Of a DNA stretch of 64,000 nt, positions 63,006 through 64,000 are shown in pieces. Source of the DNA: Paludibacteraceae bacterium (GTDB lineage: Bacteria > Bacteroidota > Bacteroidia > Bacteroidales > Paludibacteraceae); contig JAFNUD010000073.1 in NCBI GenBank assembly GCA_017384225.1, positions 41,558 to 105,557 of the forward strand, in the 5' to 3' direction. The notes below the pieces were generated by a model that saw only the letters and a list, made by a program, of their open reading frames with translations, ran no database searches and was not told the DNA's origin. Position 1 is the first letter of the stretch. Each line of letters opens with the position of its first letter. The translations under genes and the position numbers were made by a program.

Positions 63006-64000
63006 ATGAGAAAGAATATATTAATAAGTTTATTGACACTATTTCTGTTTAATGTCCAAATCTTGGCTTCTGGTGTTGATTGGAAAGTAAATGTATATGA
63101 TTTCCAATATGATATGACAGCATATGTCGCTTTGCATTTGGAAGGTGAAAATGTTGCAGACTTATCATCATATACTGTTGCTGCATTTTGCGATGACGAA
63201 TGTCGCGGTGTGATGGATGTGAGAAGTGTGGATAATAATGAATATGGCTACTTACGTATTCGTAGTAATCAGTCTAAAGGAGAAACGATAACCTTTAAGG
63301 TATATGATCCTATTTCTGATAGAATAGCTCTGTCCACCAATCAGATTGTATTTCAATCGCAACAAGTAATAGGCTATCCGAGTTCACCATTTGTAGTGGA
63401 GGCTGAATACCAAAATTGGGAACCAGAGTTTATTACCATATGCAATGGCGATAGCTTTGTGTGGGATAAAAGTGGAAAAACATATACTGAATCGGGTATA
63501 TATACTACTATTTATAATAATAGACAGGCAACTCTCCACTTGACCGTTAATCCAATTGCTTATTCAGAGGTGCATATTACTGCCTGCGATCGTTATGATT
63601 GGAATGGCTTGACCTATACCCAAACTGGCGAATACATTTACACTACCGTTGCTGCCAATGGTTGCGATAGTATTATTACTCTCCACTTGACTATTAACAA
63701 GTCTGAGTATGAAGACTACACTGCCGTAGCTTGCGATGAGTATGTATGGCATGGCGTGACTTATACTGAGAGTGGTGACTATACTTACAACACGACTACC
63801 GCAGCAGGTTGTGAGCGCGTAGAGACCTTGCACTTGACGATCAACCAAACACAGTACGCAGAGGAAATAATAATTGCCTGCGATAGCTATAGTTGGAATG
63901 GTAAAACTTACACCCAAAGTGGCGAGTATGTTTACACCACCGTTGCTGCTAATGGCTGCGATAGTATTGTGACTTTGCACTTGACGATTAACCAAACACA
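63006..64000 (+). CDS. Secreted GCDS-repeat protein (3' partial)
   Basis: Begins with ATG at 63006, 31 bp after the previous stop, and stays open to the window end, about 331 residues. A signal peptide (NILISLLTLFLFNVQILAS) precedes a beta domain of about 120 residues (VDWKVNVYDFQYDMTAYVAL, FCDDECRGVMDV), like the one near the C-terminus of the preceding protein (MCGNDCRGIGLAVG). From residue about 150 there is a row of GCDS-type repeats, the last three exactly 49 residues each (CDRYDWNGLTYTQTGEYIYT, then NGCDSIITLHLTIN). It is the third gene of the surface operon; more repeats and a sorting tail are expected beyond the window. Confidence 0.85.
   Translation, partial: MRKNILISLLTLFLFNVQILASGVDWKVNVYDFQYDMTAYVALHLEGENVADLSSYTVAAFCDDECRGVMDVRSVDNNEYGYLRIRSNQSKGETITFKVYDPISDRIALSTNQIVFQSQQVIGYPSSPFVVEAEYQNWEPEFITICNGDSFVWDKSGKTYTESGIYTTIYNNRQATLHLTVNPIAYSEVHITACDRYDWNGLTYTQTGEYIYTTVAANGCDSIITLHLTINKSEYEDYTAVACDEYVWHGVTYTESGDYTYNTTTAAGCERVETLHLTINQTQYAEEIIIACDSYSWNGKTYTQSGEYVYTTVAANGCDSIVTLHLTINQT
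63585..64000 (+). repeat. Tandem 147-bp coding repeats
   Basis: Cys codons opening successive units lie at 63585, 63732 and 63879, an exact 147-bp period. The DNA is nearly identical in places (for example around TGCGATAGTATT and CACTTGAC), unlike the diverged copies at the left end of the window, which points to recent expansion or ongoing recombination. Confidence 0.85.

Noticed and set aside
63585-64000. A CRISPR-like array
   Set aside because: The repeats are 147 bp, in frame and coding, with no short repeat-spacer pattern.

Overview
The window comes from the chromosome of a member of the Bacteroidota, almost certainly order Bacteroidales and probably gut-associated. The signs are ten promoters of the Bacteroidetes type (TTG/TTTG, about 20 bp, then TAnnTTTG), very few Shine-Dalgarno sequences, Bacteroidales-specific families (DUF4494, lipoprotein N-acyltransferase Lnb, YbbR next to YajC and NusB), a Bacteroidales-type IS982 element, and very large secreted proteins with type IX-like C-terminal tails. 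No rRNA, tRNA or CRISPR array was seen. Genus and species cannot be fixed from the sequence alone.

Layout. (1) 1-2050: 3' part of a secreted repeat protein. (2) 2118-11959, minus strand: a long run headed by nusB, yajC, ybbR, then a DegT aminotransferase, rpoN, a PAP2-like membrane protein, lnb, a degenerate alkaline-phosphatase-fold protein, DUF4494, yggS and a HAD phosphatase; one promoter is visible, in front of nusB. (3) 12192-13901, plus: secreted CotH-kinase protein, ending at a strong bidirectional terminator. (4) 14063-17509, minus: UbiA prenyltransferase, radical SAM, ferritin, TlpA-like lipoprotein. (5) 17722-20730, plus: carboxyltransferase (OadA-like, biotin lysine missing) and serC, then a terminator. 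(6) 20791-43388, minus: ftsY and a capsule/O-antigen locus of about 21.6 kb, with a promoter in front of the first gene and a second one in front of the initiating sugar transferase. (7) 43389-44124: long intergenic region. (8) 44125-46836: alpha/beta hydrolase, divergently an Asp-box mini-protein, a YdeI-family protein and threonine aldolase. (9) 46868-47905: an IS982 element whose transposase carries a one-base frameshift. (10) 47906-64000, plus: a 440-nt leader and an operon of three giant secreted proteins (2104 aa, 2733 aa and one running off the end).

How the genes work together. The capsule locus has two nucleotide-sugar dehydrogenases (uronic acids), a membrane 4,6-dehydratase and a DegT aminotransferase (4-amino-4,6-dideoxy sugar), an initiating phosphoglycosyl transferase, two GT4 enzymes and a WbsX-type enzyme, an acetyltransferase, and a Wzx/Wzy pair. 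Between them lies an unusual decoration cassette: LicD, an opine-dehydrogenase-like protein, a LicC-like nucleotidyltransferase fused to a HisC/CobD-like aminotransferase/decarboxylase, an SDR, an ATP-grasp ligase, a FemAB/GNAT-like transferase and a divergent DegT-like protein. I infer a phospho-amine and/or opine-type decoration of a 4-amino sugar. The surface operon pairs a protein with starch-binding-like modules and a dockerin-like domain with a neighbour that begins with a cohesin-like domain, suggesting a two-protein surface assembly. A 49-51-residue Cys/GCDS repeat links this operon to the gene at the left edge.
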